From the NCBI GenBank assembly GCA_000745135.1, contig JQNH01000001.1, positions 2,542,001 to 2,606,000 on the forward strand: DNA of 64,000 nucleotides, written 5' to 3'. Source of the DNA: Rhizobiales bacterium YIM 77505 (GTDB lineage: Bacteria > Pseudomonadota > Alphaproteobacteria > Rhizobiales > Beijerinckiaceae). Numbering within the stretch: the stretch's first letter is position 1; every line of letters begins with the position of its first letter. The notes under the pieces are model-generated. The model searched no databases. It was given only the letters and a program-made list of their open reading frames with translations, and was not told where the DNA came from. Below, piece after piece: positions 24,935 through 34,469 of this stretch. A program made the position numbers and the translations under genes.

Positions 24935-25636
24935 TCAATCCCCGCGCAGCATGGCATGGCCGATGGCGAACAGGCGATGGTCGCCGATGAGGTGGGCGAT
25001 GAAGCCGCGGGGGAAGAGGCCGCGGATGGCGGGGTCGCAGGCGTTGAGGCCGCCCGCATAGGCCCCGAACGCCGGCAGGAGGCAACGCTCGCCGTCGGTC
25101 ACGAAACAGCGCCGGCGCACCGACCGTCCGCGCATCGCGACCTTGCCCACCGGATGAAGGTGGCCGGCGATGTCGCGCGCCGGAGCCGCCGCCGGCTCGT
25201 GGCGGAGGACGACATCGCCGATGGCAAGCTCGCGCGCCACCTCTCCGCCGATCGCGGGCGGCAGGGCGTGGTCGTGGTTGCCCCTGACCCAGATCCAGTC
25301 GCGCCCCGCCTGCAGGATGGCGATGGCCTCGCGCTCTCCCTCGCCCAGCCGCTCCGGCCCGCCGATGTCGTGGAAGCTGTCTCCGAGCGCGATCACGAGG
25401 CCTGGCCGGAAGCGCTCGATGGCCGATGCCAGCGTGCCGATGGTCTCGCGGGTGTCATAGGGCGGCAGCAGCGAGCCCCGACGCGCATAAGCTGAACCCT
25501 TTTCGAAATGCAGGTCTGCCACGACGAGGGCGTCCTCGTCCGGAAGGTAAAGGGCGCCGGAAAGGTCGAGCGCCGCCGCCAGGCCGGCGATCTCGATCTC
25601 CGCCAGCGCAGTCCTCAGTTTCGGCAACGCCGTCAC
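24935..25636 (-). CDS. pdeM: Ligase-associated DNA damage response endonuclease PdeM
   Basis: A 233-residue calcineurin-like phosphoesterase. The motifs are VVADLHFEKGS, ALGDSFHD, WVRGNHDH and IAGHLHPVGK, followed by RRRCFVTDGERCLLPAFGAYAGG, which is typical of PdeM. The GTG start overlaps the TGA of the helicase gene upstream (GTGA). PdeM is normally clustered with an Lhr-like helicase, an MBL exonuclease and a DNA ligase; here only the helicase is present. Confidence 0.88.
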   Translation of the reverse strand: MTALPKLRTALAEIEIAGLAAALDLSGALYLPDEDALVVADLHFEKGSAYARRGSLLPPYDTRETIGTLASAIERFRPGLVIALGDSFHDIGGPERLGEGEREAIAILQAGRDWIWVRGNHDHALPPAIGGEVARELAIGDVVLRHEPAAAPARDIAGHLHPVGKVAMRGRSVRRRCFVTDGERCLLPAFGAYAGGLNACDPAIRGLFPRGFIAHLIGDHRLFAIGHAMLRGD

Positions 25637-28281
25637 CCCATCGCCTCCTGCATCAGCGCCGCCTCCGCTTCCGCGAGAACCTCGTCCGCTCCCTCGCCCT
25701 GGACGCGTTCGCGGCCGATCTCGAGGATCATGGAGACCCCGAGCGGCGAGACGCGGTCGAGAGCCTTGTGGACGATTCGGCCCTGGATGCGTGACAGCAT
25801 CATGCCGAGGCGCCTCACGTCGAGGAGTCCCGTCGCCGCATCGGCCCGCGCCGCGCGCAAGAGCACGTGCCGCGGCTCGTGCTTGCGCAGCACGTCATAG
25901 ACGAGGTCGGTCGACATGGTGACCTGCCGGCGCGTCTTCTCCTGGCCGGGGAAGCGGCGCTCGATGAGCCCCGCGATGATGGCGCATTGCCGGAAGGTGC
26001 GCTTCATGAGCGCCGATTCGGCCAGCCAGTCCTCGAGGTCGTCGCCAAGCATGTCCTCGGAAAAGAGGCGGTCGATGAACCCGGGATCCCTGCCCGCCCG
26101 CGCCGCGATGTCGCCGCTGCCCCATACGGCGAGCCCGTAGTCGTTGGCGACGAAGCCGGAGGGCTTGAGCCGCGCCCGTTCGAGGCGGCGGGTGAGGAGC
26201 ATGCCGAGCGTCTGATGGGCGAGCCGGCCCTCGAAGGGATAAGCGACAAGGAAATGGCGGTTCGCGCGCGGGAAGGTCTCGACGAGGAGGTCGCGCCGGC
26301 CAGGCAGCACCGAGCGGCGCCGCTGCCAGAGAAGGAGATCGACGAGCTGCGGCGGCAGCCGCTCCCATTCGAAGGGGTCGGCGAGGATGCCGCGCACCCG
26401 GTCGGCGAGGAAAGTGGAGAGCGGGAACTTGCCGCCCTCGTAGGCCGGGATCTTTGGCTCGGTGCCGGCGCTCGTCCGCGTCACCAGAACCTCATCGTCG
26501 TGGATGCCCTCGAAGCGCAGCACCTCGCCGGCGAAGGCGAAGGTGTCGCCCACCGTCAGCGTCTCGGCGAAATACTCCTCCACCTCGCCGAGCACCTTGC
26601 CGCCTCGGGCGATCACGGCACCGGGCCGGGCCCGAACCGTGCGGGCAAGCCGCACCTTGATCATGTCGGCCTCGACGATGGTGCCGACGTTGAGGCGATA
26701 TTGCTGGGCCACGCGGGCGTCGCGCACCCGCCACAGCCCGTCCGACCCCTGCTTGATCTTGGCGAAGCGTTCATAGGAGCGCAGCGCGTAGCCGCCGGTC
26801 GCCACGAAGCGAAGCGCATCGTCGAAATCGTCGCGAGTCAGCCACCCGTAAGGGGCGGCCGACCTCACTTCAGCGAAAAGCTCGTCGGCGGAGAAAGGCT
26901 CGGCGCAGGCCATGCCAAGGATGTGCTGGCAGAGCACGTCGAGAGCGCCGCGCCTGGCGTCGGGCGTGTCCTGGGCCGCCTCGTGGACGGCATCGAGCGC
27001 GGCGCGGCATTCGAGGATCTCGAAGCGGTTGGCAGGGACGAGATAGGCCTTGGACGGCTCGTCCATGCGATGGTTGGAGCGCCCGATACGCTGCATGATC
27101 CGCGAGGCGCCCTTCGGCGCGCCCACATTGACCACGAGATCGACGTCGCCCCAATCGATGCCAAGATCGAGCGTCGAGGTGCAGACGACGGCCCGCAATT
27201 TCCCCTCCGCCATCGCCTCCTCGACGCGCCGCCGCTGCGCCACGTCGAGCGAGCCGTGATGAAGGGCGATCGCCAAACCGTCGTCGTTGATGTCCCAGAG
27301 GGCCCGGAAGACGAACTCCGCCTGCATGCGGGTGTTGACGAAGACCAGGGTGGTCTTGTGGGCGCGGATGAGATCGTAGATCGCCGCCATGGAGTGCCCG
27401 GCCGTGTGTCCAGCCATGGGCAGGGGCGCCCCGATCTCGAGCATGCGGATGTCGGGCCGCGCCCCTCCTTCGACCACGACGAGGTCGGCGAGTCCCCTCG
27501 CCTCTCCCAGGGGGAGAGGCCGCCTCGGCCGAGCCGACCGGGCAAGGGATGCGCCAACTCCGGAAAGGGCTCGCCCCTCATCCGGCCGCTCCGCGGCCAC
27601 ATTCTCCCTCTCGGACAAGGCAGGCGGGCGCTGCGGCACCAGGAACCGCCTTAAGTCGTCGGGCTCGCGCACGGTGGCGGAGAGGCCGATGGCCGTGAGG
27701 CTGGGAGCGAGACGATGGAGCCGCGCAAGCCCGAGCGCGAGAAGGTCGCCGCGCTTCGATGTGACGAGCGAGTGGAGCTCATCAAGGATGACGCGACGAA
27801 GGCCTGAGAAGAGTTCCCGCGCCTCCCGATGGGCCAGGAGGAGCGCGAGCTGTTCAGGGGTCGTGAGGAGAATGTCGGGCGGGCGCTCGATCTGGCGGGC
27901 GCGCTTGTGGGCCGGCGTGTCGCCGGTGCGGGTCTCGACGCGGATCGGCAGCCCCATCTCGCTGATGGGCGCCTTGAGATTGCGCGCGATGTCCACCGCC
28001 AGCGCCTTGAGAGGGGAGATGTAGAGGGTGTGAAGTCTTCCCCCCTCCCCGCCTCGCAAGGGAGCGGGGCGTGAAGGCTCCGCCATCTCCACCAGCGTTG
28101 GCAAGAAGCCGGCGAGCGTCTTGCCGGCGCCGGTGGGCGCAACGAGAAGGAGAGAGCGGCCCGCCTGCGCCTTCTCCAACAGCGCAAGCTGATGGGTCCG
28201 TGGCCGCCAGCCACGGGCCTCGAACCAGCGCACGAAAGGTTCCGGCAAGAAGGACGCGTCGGCGGGGGGGCGTTTCGGCAC
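25633..28281 (-). CDS. Ligase-associated DNA damage response DEXH-box helicase (Lhr-like)
   Basis: An 882-residue superfamily 2 DNA helicase. It has Walker A APTGAGKT (about 48-55), the DELH box (167-170), LSATV, a helicase C-terminal domain with STLDLGIDWGDVDLVVNVG and QRIGRSNHR, and the Lhr-specific C-terminal region. Two segments look inserted in frame: about residues 66-82 (EMAEPSRPAPLRGGEGGRL) and about 217-263 (between FLVPQ and ADLVVVEGG). The underlying DNA contains palindromic repeat sequence like that in intergenic regions. The helicase motifs themselves remain intact. The gene is coupled to pdeM. Confidence 0.92.
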   Translation of the reverse strand: MPKRPPADASFLPEPFVRWFEARGWRPRTHQLALLEKAQAGRSLLLVAPTGAGKTLAGFLPTLVEMAEPSRPAPLRGGEGGRLHTLYISPLKALAVDIARNLKAPISEMGLPIRVETRTGDTPAHKRARQIERPPDILLTTPEQLALLLAHREARELFSGLRRVILDELHSLVTSKRGDLLALGLARLHRLAPSLTAIGLSATVREPDDLRRFLVPQRPPALSERENVAAERPDEGRALSGVGASLARSARPRRPLPLGEARGLADLVVVEGGARPDIRMLEIGAPLPMAGHTAGHSMAAIYDLIRAHKTTLVFVNTRMQAEFVFRALWDINDDGLAIALHHGSLDVAQRRRVEEAMAEGKLRAVVCTSTLDLGIDWGDVDLVVNVGAPKGASRIMQRIGRSNHRMDEPSKAYLVPANRFEILECRAALDAVHEAAQDTPDARRGALDVLCQHILGMACAEPFSADELFAEVRSAAPYGWLTRDDFDDALRFVATGGYALRSYERFAKIKQGSDGLWRVRDARVAQQYRLNVGTIVEADMIKVRLARTVRARPGAVIARGGKVLGEVEEYFAETLTVGDTFAFAGEVLRFEGIHDDEVLVTRTSAGTEPKIPAYEGGKFPLSTFLADRVRGILADPFEWERLPPQLVDLLLWQRRRSVLPGRRDLLVETFPRANRHFLVAYPFEGRLAHQTLGMLLTRRLERARLKPSGFVANDYGLAVWGSGDIAARAGRDPGFIDRLFSEDMLGDDLEDWLAESALMKRTFRQCAIIAGLIERRFPGQEKTRRQVTMSTDLVYDVLRKHEPRHVLLRAARADAATGLLDVRRLGMMLSRIQGRIVHKALDRVSPLGVSMILEIGRERVQGEGADEVLAEAEAALMQEAMG
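27493..27633. repeat. Palindromic repeat insert within the helicase gene (large)
   Basis: About 141 bp that interrupts the conserved helicase sequence without breaking the frame. It contains the stem GCCTCTCCC (27500-27508) and GGGAGAGGC (27512-27520), then TCATCCGGCCGCTCCGCGGC and ATTCTCCCTCTCGG, a layout typical of bacterial REP/RPE-type elements. It encodes roughly 45 residues rich in Arg, Pro and Glu that relatives lack. Confidence 0.65.
28030..28078. repeat. Palindromic repeat insert within the helicase gene (small)
   Basis: CCCCCCTCCCC and the nearby GGGAGCGGGGC form an imperfect palindrome coding for about 17 extra residues between LVEM and LHTLYISPLKAL. The length keeps the reading frame. 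Confidence 0.5.
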
Positions 28282-28328
28282 GGGCGAGTCGTAGCGCGCC
28301 GGCCCGGCAACGTCACCCTATGGGCGCC

Positions 28329-29261
28329 TCAACGCTCCAGCACAGCAACGAAGCCCGGCACATCCCTGCCGCATTCCTGGCGGGTGGAGGCGCGATCGAG
28401 GAGCGCGACGGAGAGGCCTGCCCTCTCCGCCGTCCGCCACAGATACGACTCCGCATGGGAGTAGCGGGCGTCCTCGCCGATGACGTAATCCTCGCTCCCG
28501 TCATGGGCCTGGACGGAGAAGGCGAACAGCCCGAAGCGGCGCAAGCTGCGGGCGACCCCGGCGAACACCTCGTCCAAGGCGGCAACATAGACCAGCACGT
28601 CGGCGGCGATGACGAGGTCGTAAGCTCTCTCCCCGCAGCGACGCAGGAAATCGACCAGCTCGGCCTCGTGCAGCTCCTCATAGAGGTGGGTCTTCCGGGC
28701 CTGCTTCAGCATGGAGGGCGAGAGGTCGACCCCATCGATGGCCCCGGACATCCCTGCGAAGGCGCGCGCTGCGAGCCCGGTGCCGCAGCCAAGATCGAGC
28801 CCCCGAGCGAACCAGGCGCCGCCCGGCCGCGCCATCGAGGCGCGTCGCACAGCCTCAGCCAGGAGCTCCGGTCCGCGGTAGTTCAGGTTCTTGACAAGAT
28901 GCTTGTCGAAGCGCGGCGCGTAATCATCGAACAAGGCTCGCACATAGCCTGGCGAGATCGCCTCCTCGGTCGGCAGAGCGCCGAGGCGGGCAAGCTCGAC
29001 GCGGACCCCGAGGCTGTCCTGCGGATCGAGCCTCAAGGCCTCTGTCAGTGCCGCCCTGGCGCCAGCCGCGTCGCCGAGCTTGAGGAGGGCGCGGCCAAGC
29101 ACGGCCTGGGCCGGCGCAAAGCCGGGAGCACGCTCGAGCGCCTGCCGGGCGAGGTCGGCCGCCGCGGCATGATCGCCCTCCTTGAAGGCGTCCTGGGCAT
29201 AGGCGAAGCGCCGGTCGGCCAAGAGGTCTCCGGACGAGCGCAGGGTTGCGGGGAAGCTCAT
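28329..29261 (-). CDS. TPR-containing class I SAM-dependent methyltransferase
   Basis: A 310-residue protein. Tetratricopeptide-like helices occupy about residues 15-95 (AYAQDAFKEGDHAAAADLARQ), and a Rossmann methyltransferase domain runs from about 130 to the end, with motif I GLDLGCGTGLAARAF. The ATG at 29261 follows AGGAATGTC; the longer open frame upstream is antisense to the ureohydrolase gene. The methyl acceptor is unknown. The combination suggests a protein or a TPR-recruited small-molecule substrate. It lies 47 bp beyond the helicase gene start on the same strand, so the three minus-strand genes may share a transcript. Confidence 0.82.
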   Translation of the reverse strand: MSFPATLRSSGDLLADRRFAYAQDAFKEGDHAAAADLARQALERAPGFAPAQAVLGRALLKLGDAAGARAALTEALRLDPQDSLGVRVELARLGALPTEEAISPGYVRALFDDYAPRFDKHLVKNLNYRGPELLAEAVRRASMARPGGAWFARGLDLGCGTGLAARAFAGMSGAIDGVDLSPSMLKQARKTHLYEELHEAELVDFLRRCGERAYDLVIAADVLVYVAALDEVFAGVARSLRRFGLFAFSVQAHDGSEDYVIGEDARYSHAESYLWRTAERAGLSVALLDRASTRQECGRDVPGFVAVLER

Positions 29262-29357
29262 GACATTCCTGCAAACAGAGCCTTCAGCCGGCGTCAACGG
29301 GGGTGCCGTGCCGCGCGCGAGGCTGTAAACCGTCCGACACAGATCGGAGGTGCCAGC

Positions 29358-30401
29358 ATGGACGAGGCCAAGCTCGCAGAGCTGCGACGCAGATATGCGG
29401 ACCTGAAAGGCGGCGCAGCCTACGACCCGGAGTTCCGGCGCGTGGCCCAGACCCAGTTCAAGGGAACGGACCATCGCAAATGGCCCTTCATGGACGCGCC
29501 TACCCTCCTCGGCGCTCCCTACCGTCCCCATGCGGCCGCCGAAGGCTTCGCGGACCTCGACATTGCCCTGGTCGGGGTGCCGATGGACCTCGGGGTGACG
29601 AACCGGTCCGGCGCCCGCTTCGGCCCCCGCGCCGTGCGGACCGTCGAGCGCATCGGGCCTTACGAGCATGTCCTGAAATGCGTGCCTCTGAGCGAGGCGA
29701 GGGTGGCCGATATCGGCGACGTCCCCATGCGCAGCCGCTTCTCGCTCGCTGACTGCCACGCCGACATCGAGGCTTATGTCAGCAGCATCGAGAGCGCCGG
29801 CGTGCGCACTCTCGCCGTCGGCGGGGACCATTCCATCAGCCTGCCCATCCTCAAGGCGCTCGGGCGCGACCGGCCGCTCGGCCTCGTCCACATCGACGCC
29901 CATTGCGACACTTCGGGCGAATACGAGAGCGCCAAGTTCCACCACGGTGGGCCCTTCCGCCAAGCGGTGCTGGAGGGGGTGCTGGACCCGGAGCGCACGA
30001 TCCAGATCGGCATCCGCGGCGCGGCCGAGTATCTGTGGGAGTTCTCCTACGAGTCCGGCATGACGGTGATCCATGCCGAGGAGATCGACCGGCTCGGCAT
30101 TCCCGCCGTCATCGCGCGGGCGCGTGAAGTGGTCGGGGACGGGCCGACCTACCTTACCTTCGATGTGGACAGCCTCGACCCCGCCTTTGCGCCGGGCACC
30201 GGCACGCCGGAGGTGGGCGGGCTCACCCCCAGGGAGGCGCAGGCGATCCTGCGCGGGCTGTCGGGCCTCGACATCGTCGGCGGCGATGTGGTCGAGGTGG
30301 CCCCGCAATACGACGCCACCACCAACACGGCGCAGGTCGCCGCGCAGGTGCTGTTCACGATCCTCTGTCTCATGGTGCAAGCGCCCTCGCTGCGGCGCTG
30401 A
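29358..30401 (+). CDS. Ureohydrolase (agmatinase/guanidinobutyrase family)
   Basis: A 347-residue binuclear-Mn enzyme of the arginase superfamily. The metal ligands are in GGDHS (His158), DAHCDT (Asp180, His182, Asp184) and FDVDSLDPAFAPGTGTPE (Asp269, Asp271). It releases urea from a guanidino compound; whether from agmatine, guanidinobutyrate, guanidinopropionate or another substrate cannot be told. The ATG follows GGAGGTGCCAGC. A basic-amino-acid-type ABC importer is encoded 223 bp downstream on the same strand, consistent with uptake of a guanidino substrate. Confidence 0.9.
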   Translation: MDEAKLAELRRRYADLKGGAAYDPEFRRVAQTQFKGTDHRKWPFMDAPTLLGAPYRPHAAAEGFADLDIALVGVPMDLGVTNRSGARFGPRAVRTVERIGPYEHVLKCVPLSEARVADIGDVPMRSRFSLADCHADIEAYVSSIESAGVRTLAVGGDHSISLPILKALGRDRPLGLVHIDAHCDTSGEYESAKFHHGGPFRQAVLEGVLDPERTIQIGIRGAAEYLWEFSYESGMTVIHAEEIDRLGIPAVIARAREVVGDGPTYLTFDVDSLDPAFAPGTGTPEVGGLTPREAQAILRGLSGLDIVGGDVVEVAPQYDATTNTAQVAAQVLFTILCLMVQAPSLRR

Positions 30402-30624
30402 CGCGCCGCTCGTCCCGCCGGCCAAGCCAGCTTTTTGGATCGGACCAGCGACAGCGCGACACCCGCCCTCCCCGGCGGATGATCGCGTCTGGCGGGCCGA
30501 AGTGGCCAGCCGGATGGGCGTTTGCGCTGTCGCGATTGGGACTTGCCTTGGCGGCGACTTTGCGCGTTAGCTTGGCCCGGGCACGGCGGACCGGGACGCC
30601 TCGCGCCCGACAGGGGAGCGCAGC

Positions 30625-31476
30625 ATGAAACTCTGGAAGACACTGGCACTCGCGATTCTGGGCTCGACCCTTGCCACCGGCGCCGTCGCGCAAGGCAAGA
30701 AGTGGGAGACGGTCCGGATCGCGACTGAAGGCGCTTATGCGCCGTGGAATTTCTCGACGCCGCAAGGAAAGCTCGACGGCTTCGAGGTCGAGCTCGCCCA
30801 GGAGCTTTGCCGGCGCATGAACGTCAAATGCGAGATCGTGGCCCAGGACTGGGACGGCATCATCCCGGCGCTCCAGGCCGGCAAGTACGACGCCATCATG
30901 GCGGGTATGAACATCACGCCCAAGCGCGAGGAGGTGATCCAGTTCTCGCGTGTCTACGCCGCCGGGCCGCATGGCTGGGGCGTCATGAAGGATTCGCCCC
31001 TGGCCAAGCTCGCCGGCAAAGATCAGGTCGTTCACCTGGTGAACGATGCCGACACAGCCAAGAAGATCATCGAGGAGTGGAAGCCGCTTCTCAAGGGGAA
31101 GACGGTGGGCGTGCAGACCTCGACCACGAACTCCGCGTTCCTGGAGAAATACTTCAAGGACGTCGTGCAGATCCGTGAATACAAGACGACCGAGCAGCAC
31201 GATCTGGACCTCGCCGCCGGACGGCTCGATGCGATCTTCGCGGCCCACTCCTCGATCGCGGCGACGATGGAGAAGCCCGAATTCAAGGACATGACGATCG
31301 CGGGAGCGGGGCTCGGCGGAGACATCCTCGGCGCGGGGGTGGCGGTGGGCTTGCGCAAGCAGGACACCGATCTCAAGAAGATGTTCGACGATGCCATCAA
31401 TGCCGCAATCAAGGACGGCACGATCGAGAAGCTCACCAGCAAGTGGTTCAAGATCAAGATGATCCCGCAGGCGTGA
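30625..31476 (+). CDS. Polar amino acid ABC transporter substrate-binding protein
   Basis: A 283-residue SBP_bac_3 protein with a signal peptide (residues 1-22, AVA before QGKK). It resembles the lysine/arginine/ornithine/octopine subgroup: RIATEGAYAPWNFSTPQGKLDGFEVELAQELC, later KYDAIMAGMNITPKREEVIQFS (residues about 31-114). It lies in the periplasm and delivers ligand to the two permeases downstream. The start ATG follows CAGGGGAGCGCAGC. Confidence 0.9.
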   Translation: MKLWKTLALAILGSTLATGAVAQGKKWETVRIATEGAYAPWNFSTPQGKLDGFEVELAQELCRRMNVKCEIVAQDWDGIIPALQAGKYDAIMAGMNITPKREEVIQFSRVYAAGPHGWGVMKDSPLAKLAGKDQVVHLVNDADTAKKIIEEWKPLLKGKTVGVQTSTTNSAFLEKYFKDVVQIREYKTTEQHDLDLAAGRLDAIFAAHSSIAATMEKPEFKDMTIAGAGLGGDILGAGVAVGLRKQDTDLKKMFDDAINAAIKDGTIEKLTSKWFKIKMIPQA

Positions 31477-31531
31477 GCGCCATTGCCTTCCCTCCCGCGC
31501 AAGGAGGCGCAGGGAGAGGTGTCCACACAGC

Positions 31532-31568
31532 CGGCGTTCTTGGCCTGAAGGTCGAGAACGCCGCTTTT
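31532..31568 (+). terminator. Intrinsic terminator/attenuator between binding-protein and permease genes
   Basis: CGGCGTTCT (31532-31540) pairs perfectly with AGAACGCCG (31555-31563). Inside it GGCC and GGTC pair around a TGAA loop, and CTTTT follows. It lies 55 bases after the binding-protein stop codon and about 110 bases before the first permease gene, so it should lower permease and ATPase expression relative to the binding protein. Confidence 0.75.
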
Positions 31569-31675
31569 ACGGCGCGCCCTGTTCTGATCTGCCGGCGCTC
31601 GATGCGGCAACCCTCGCTCCAACGCTGTCTTGCACGGAGGAAGAGGGTTCGCGCGGCGCCGATCCGAGCTGACCC

Positions 31676-32389
31676 ATGCCCTATTTCGAGCTGATGGGAT
31701 TTGGCCCCAATGGCTGGGGCCGGCCGATGGCCATGGCGGCGGGCATGACGCTCGCCGTTGCGACCTGCGGCTTTCTCGTCGGCTCGTTCATCGGCGCGCT
31801 CGCCGCCTGGGCCAAACTCTCGCAGAGCATCATCACCCGTGCCCTTGCCGACGGCTACACCACGGTCCTTCGCGGCATCCCGGACCTCCTCGTCATCTAT
31901 CTCTTCTACTTTGGCGGCAGCGCCGCCTTGGGCCACATCGCCGTCCTGTTTGGCGGCTCAGGCGGCTTCATCAGCGTGCCCGCTTTCGCCACCGGCGCCG
32001 CGGCCATCGGCGTCGTGTCCGGCGCCTACCAGGCCGAGGTCTTTCGCGGCGCCTATACGGCCTTGAGCCGCGGCGAGATCGAAGCGGCCCGGTCCGTCGG
32101 CATGCACCGCTTCCTCATGTTTCGCCGCATCGTGGCGCCGCAGGTGCTGCGCTACGCCATTCCGGGTCTTGGCAATGTGTGGCAGCTCGCTTTGAAGGAA
32201 TCGGCACTGATTTCGGTCACTGGCCTCGTCGAGTTGCTGCGGCAGTCGCAGATCGGAGCCGGCTCGACCCGGCAGCCCTTCGCGTTCTATGTGACGGCGG
32301 CGATGCTCTACCTCGTCATCACCACGGTCTCGACCTGGGGCTTCCAGAGAGCCGAGAACCACGCCATGCGCGGCCTGCGGAGGGCATGA
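31676..32389 (+). CDS. Polar amino acid ABC transporter permease (HisQ-like)
   Basis: A 237-residue inner-membrane permease of the His/Glu/Gln/Arg/opine family, with about five hydrophobic segments. The EAA loop is [20 protein letters not shown], followed by [14 protein letters not shown]. Its stop overlaps the start of the second permease in ATGA. It forms a heterodimeric channel with that protein. Confidence 0.92.
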   Translation: MPYFELMGFGPNGWGRPMAMAAGMTLAVATCGFLVGSFIGALAAWAKLSQSIITRALADGYTTVLRGIPDLLVIYLFYFGGSAALGHIAVLFGGSGGFISVPAFATGAAAIGVVSGAYQAEVFRGAYTALSRGEIEAARSVGMHRFLMFRRIVAPQVLRYAIPGLGNVWQLALKESALISVTGLVELLRQSQIGAGSTRQPFAFYVTAAMLYLVITTVSTWGFQRAENHAMRGLRRA

Positions 32390-33114
32390 TGGACTTCGCC
32401 TTCATGGCCGAGACCTTCATGAAGCTCATCGAAGGGGTTCCGCTGACGCTGAACCTCGCCTTCGCCTCGGTCGCTCTCGGGGCGCTATTCGCCATGCTCC
32501 TCGCGCTCATGCGCTTGTCCGGGGTCGCGGCTCTCGACTGGCTCGCGAGGGGATATGTTTTCGTGTTCCGCGGCACGCCCCTCCTCGTGCAGATCTTCCT
32601 CATCTATTACGGGCTCGGCCAGTTCCGGCCCTCGCTCCAGGCGCTCGGCCTGTGGTGGTTCTTTCGCGAGCCTTATTGGTGTGCGCTCCTTGCGCTAACC
32701 CTCAACACGGCGGCCTATGCCAGCGAAATCATCCGCGGCGGCCTGCAATCGGTGCCCCACGGCCAAATCGAGGCGGCGCGGGCCTGTGGCATGTCGCGGT
32801 GGCTTCTGTTCCGCCGCATCGTCTTTCCGATCGCCGTCCGGCAGGCGCTTCCGGCTTACGGCAACGAGATCATCCTCATGGTCAAGGCGACCTCTCTTGC
32901 CTCCATCATCACCATGATGGAGGTGACCGGCATCGCCCACAAGCTCATCTCCCAGACCTTCCGGGCGGTGGAGGTATTCGTCTGCGCGGGTGCCATTTAC
33001 CTCCTCCTCAACTTCCTCGTGACACGTGCCGTTCTCGCCCTCGAATGGTGGCTCTCGCCGCATCTGCGAGGCGCGCCGGCCCCGGCGCCACGCCTCGAAG
33101 CGGCGCATGTATGA
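32386..33114 (+). CDS. Polar amino acid ABC transporter permease (HisM-like)
   Basis: A 242-residue inner-membrane permease, partner of the preceding one. The EAA loop is [20 protein letters not shown], followed by [15 protein letters not shown]. The start is ATG at 32386 (or the next codon, also ATG), overlapping the upstream stop. Its own stop overlaps the ATPase start in ATGA, so three genes are translationally coupled. Confidence 0.92.
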   Translation: MMDFAFMAETFMKLIEGVPLTLNLAFASVALGALFAMLLALMRLSGVAALDWLARGYVFVFRGTPLLVQIFLIYYGLGQFRPSLQALGLWWFFREPYWCALLALTLNTAAYASEIIRGGLQSVPHGQIEAARACGMSRWLLFRRIVFPIAVRQALPAYGNEIILMVKATSLASIITMMEVTGIAHKLISQTFRAVEVFVCAGAIYLLLNFLVTRAVLALEWWLSPHLRGAPAPAPRLEAAHV

Positions 33115-33923
33115 AAGCCTGCCCGATGAGCGTCCGCGTTCCGACAGAGGACCGTCCCGAAGCCGTCGCCGTGCGGAATCTGCGCAAGAGCTTCGGCACG
33201 CTCACGGTCCTGAACGGGGTTTCGCTCACAGCCAAGATCGGAGACGTGGTTTCGATCCTGGGCTCCTCCGGATCCGGCAAGTCCACCCTGTTGCGCTGCA
33301 TCAACATGCTCGAGGTGCCCGACGAGGGCGAGGTGGTGATAGGCGGCGAGCCGATCCGCCTCGAGCGGGACCGCCGCGGACGCATGCGTCCGGCCGATCC
33401 GGCGCAGGTCGACCGCATCCGCACCAAGGTCGCGATGGTCTTCCAGAGCTTCAATCTGTGGTCCCACATGACGGTGCTCGAGAACGTCATCGAGGCGCCG
33501 ATCCATGTGCAGAAGCGGCCGAAGGCGGAGTGCATCGCCGAAGCCGAGGCCCTTCTTGCCAAGGTCGGCATCGCCGACAAGCGCAACCATTATCCGGCCC
33601 ATCTGTCCGGCGGCCAGCAGCAGCGCGCCGCGATCGCGCGGGCCCTCGCCATGCACCCGCAGGTCATGCTCTTCGACGAGCCGACCTCCGCCCTCGATCC
33701 CGAGCTCGTGGGCGAGGTCTTGCGCGTCATGCGCTCGCTCGCCGAGGAGGGACGCACCATGCTGGTGGTGACGCACGAGATGGGGTTCGCGCGCGACGTT
33801 TCCTCCCGGGTCGTCTTCCTTCACAAGGGCGTCGTCGAAGAGGAGGGCCCGCCGGCGGAGGTCTTCGGCGCTCCGAGATCAGAACGCTTCCGCCAGTTCA
33901 TCTCCGGCCAAAGGGTTGAATAG
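33111..33923 (+). CDS. Polar amino acid ABC transporter ATP-binding protein
   Basis: A 270-residue ATPase with Walker [11 protein letters not shown]-loop VFQSFNLW, signature LSGGQQQR, Walker [13 protein letters not shown] and switch region VTHEMGFA. It is of the HisP/OccP type (the Q-loop region is preceded by an insertion [20 protein letters not shown] seen in that subgroup). It may start at 33111 (MKACPMSV) or at the ATG at 33126. It completes the importer that follows the ureohydrolase gene. Confidence 0.92.
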   Translation: MKACPMSVRVPTEDRPEAVAVRNLRKSFGTLTVLNGVSLTAKIGDVVSILGSSGSGKSTLLRCINMLEVPDEGEVVIGGEPIRLERDRRGRMRPADPAQVDRIRTKVAMVFQSFNLWSHMTVLENVIEAPIHVQKRPKAECIAEAEALLAKVGIADKRNHYPAHLSGGQQQRAAIARALAMHPQVMLFDEPTSALDPELVGEVLRVMRSLAEEGRTMLVVTHEMGFARDVSSRVVFLHKGVVEEEGPPAEVFGAPRSERFRQFISGQRVE

Positions 33924-34076
33924 GCGGGTTGAACAAGCGCCGCTTCCGCGGCCCGTCGGCGCGTTTGGCCCTCGCACCCCGCTTGCCCCGGGCGGAGCCG
34001 CATTCCAGGGCTCTGACGCTGCGTTCCAGGCTTCCGGGAAGCGGGAGAGTGATCCAGCTGCGAAGCCGCCGCTCGC

Positions 34077-34469
34077 TCAGTGGGGAGGGCGGTGGCGCTC
34101 GAGCATCTGACGCGTGAAGCCGAGCCGTCGCGATCCTTCGGGCAAGTCGGTGCGATGGACAAGCTGGGCATGCATCCTGGGGAGGAAGCGGGTGAGAAGC
34201 CACGCCGTCCCCAACAAGACCGCACAGCCGCTGAGCCACACCAGGAGGGTCGCGGCAAATCCCATCGACTTGAGCGCGCGGAAGAAGGGGAAAAGCGGCT
34301 CGAGGGGATGGGGATCGCCGGTGGTGAAGGAGCCCGGCGGCAGAGGCGCAAGATCCGCGTTTCCGACCACAAACAGGGTGAACAGGTTGAGCGCCCCATA
34401 GGCGCTCCAGGCCGTCAGCGACCAGAGGGCGACGGCAAGCCAGGAGAGCGCCCAGACGATCCGCCTCAT
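34077..34469 (-). CDS. Membrane protein of unknown function
   Basis: A 130-residue protein with two clear hydrophobic segments, at about residues 4-28 (VWALSWLAVALWSLTAWSAY) and 66-92 (KSMGFAATLLVWLSGCAVLL), and a basic C-terminal tail. Its ATG overlaps the stop of the DUF4112 gene upstream (ATGA), so the two proteins are made together. I do not recognise the family. Confidence 0.65.
   Translation of the reverse strand: MRRIVWALSWLAVALWSLTAWSAYGALNLFTLFVVGNADLAPLPPGSFTTGDPHPLEPLFPFFRALKSMGFAATLLVWLSGCAVLLGTAWLLTRFLPRMHAQLVHRTDLPEGSRRLGFTRQMLERHRPPH

Noticed and set aside
29262-30425. A long minus-strand open frame upstream of the TPR-methyltransferase
   Set aside because: It is antisense to the ureohydrolase gene, which has complete family motifs.
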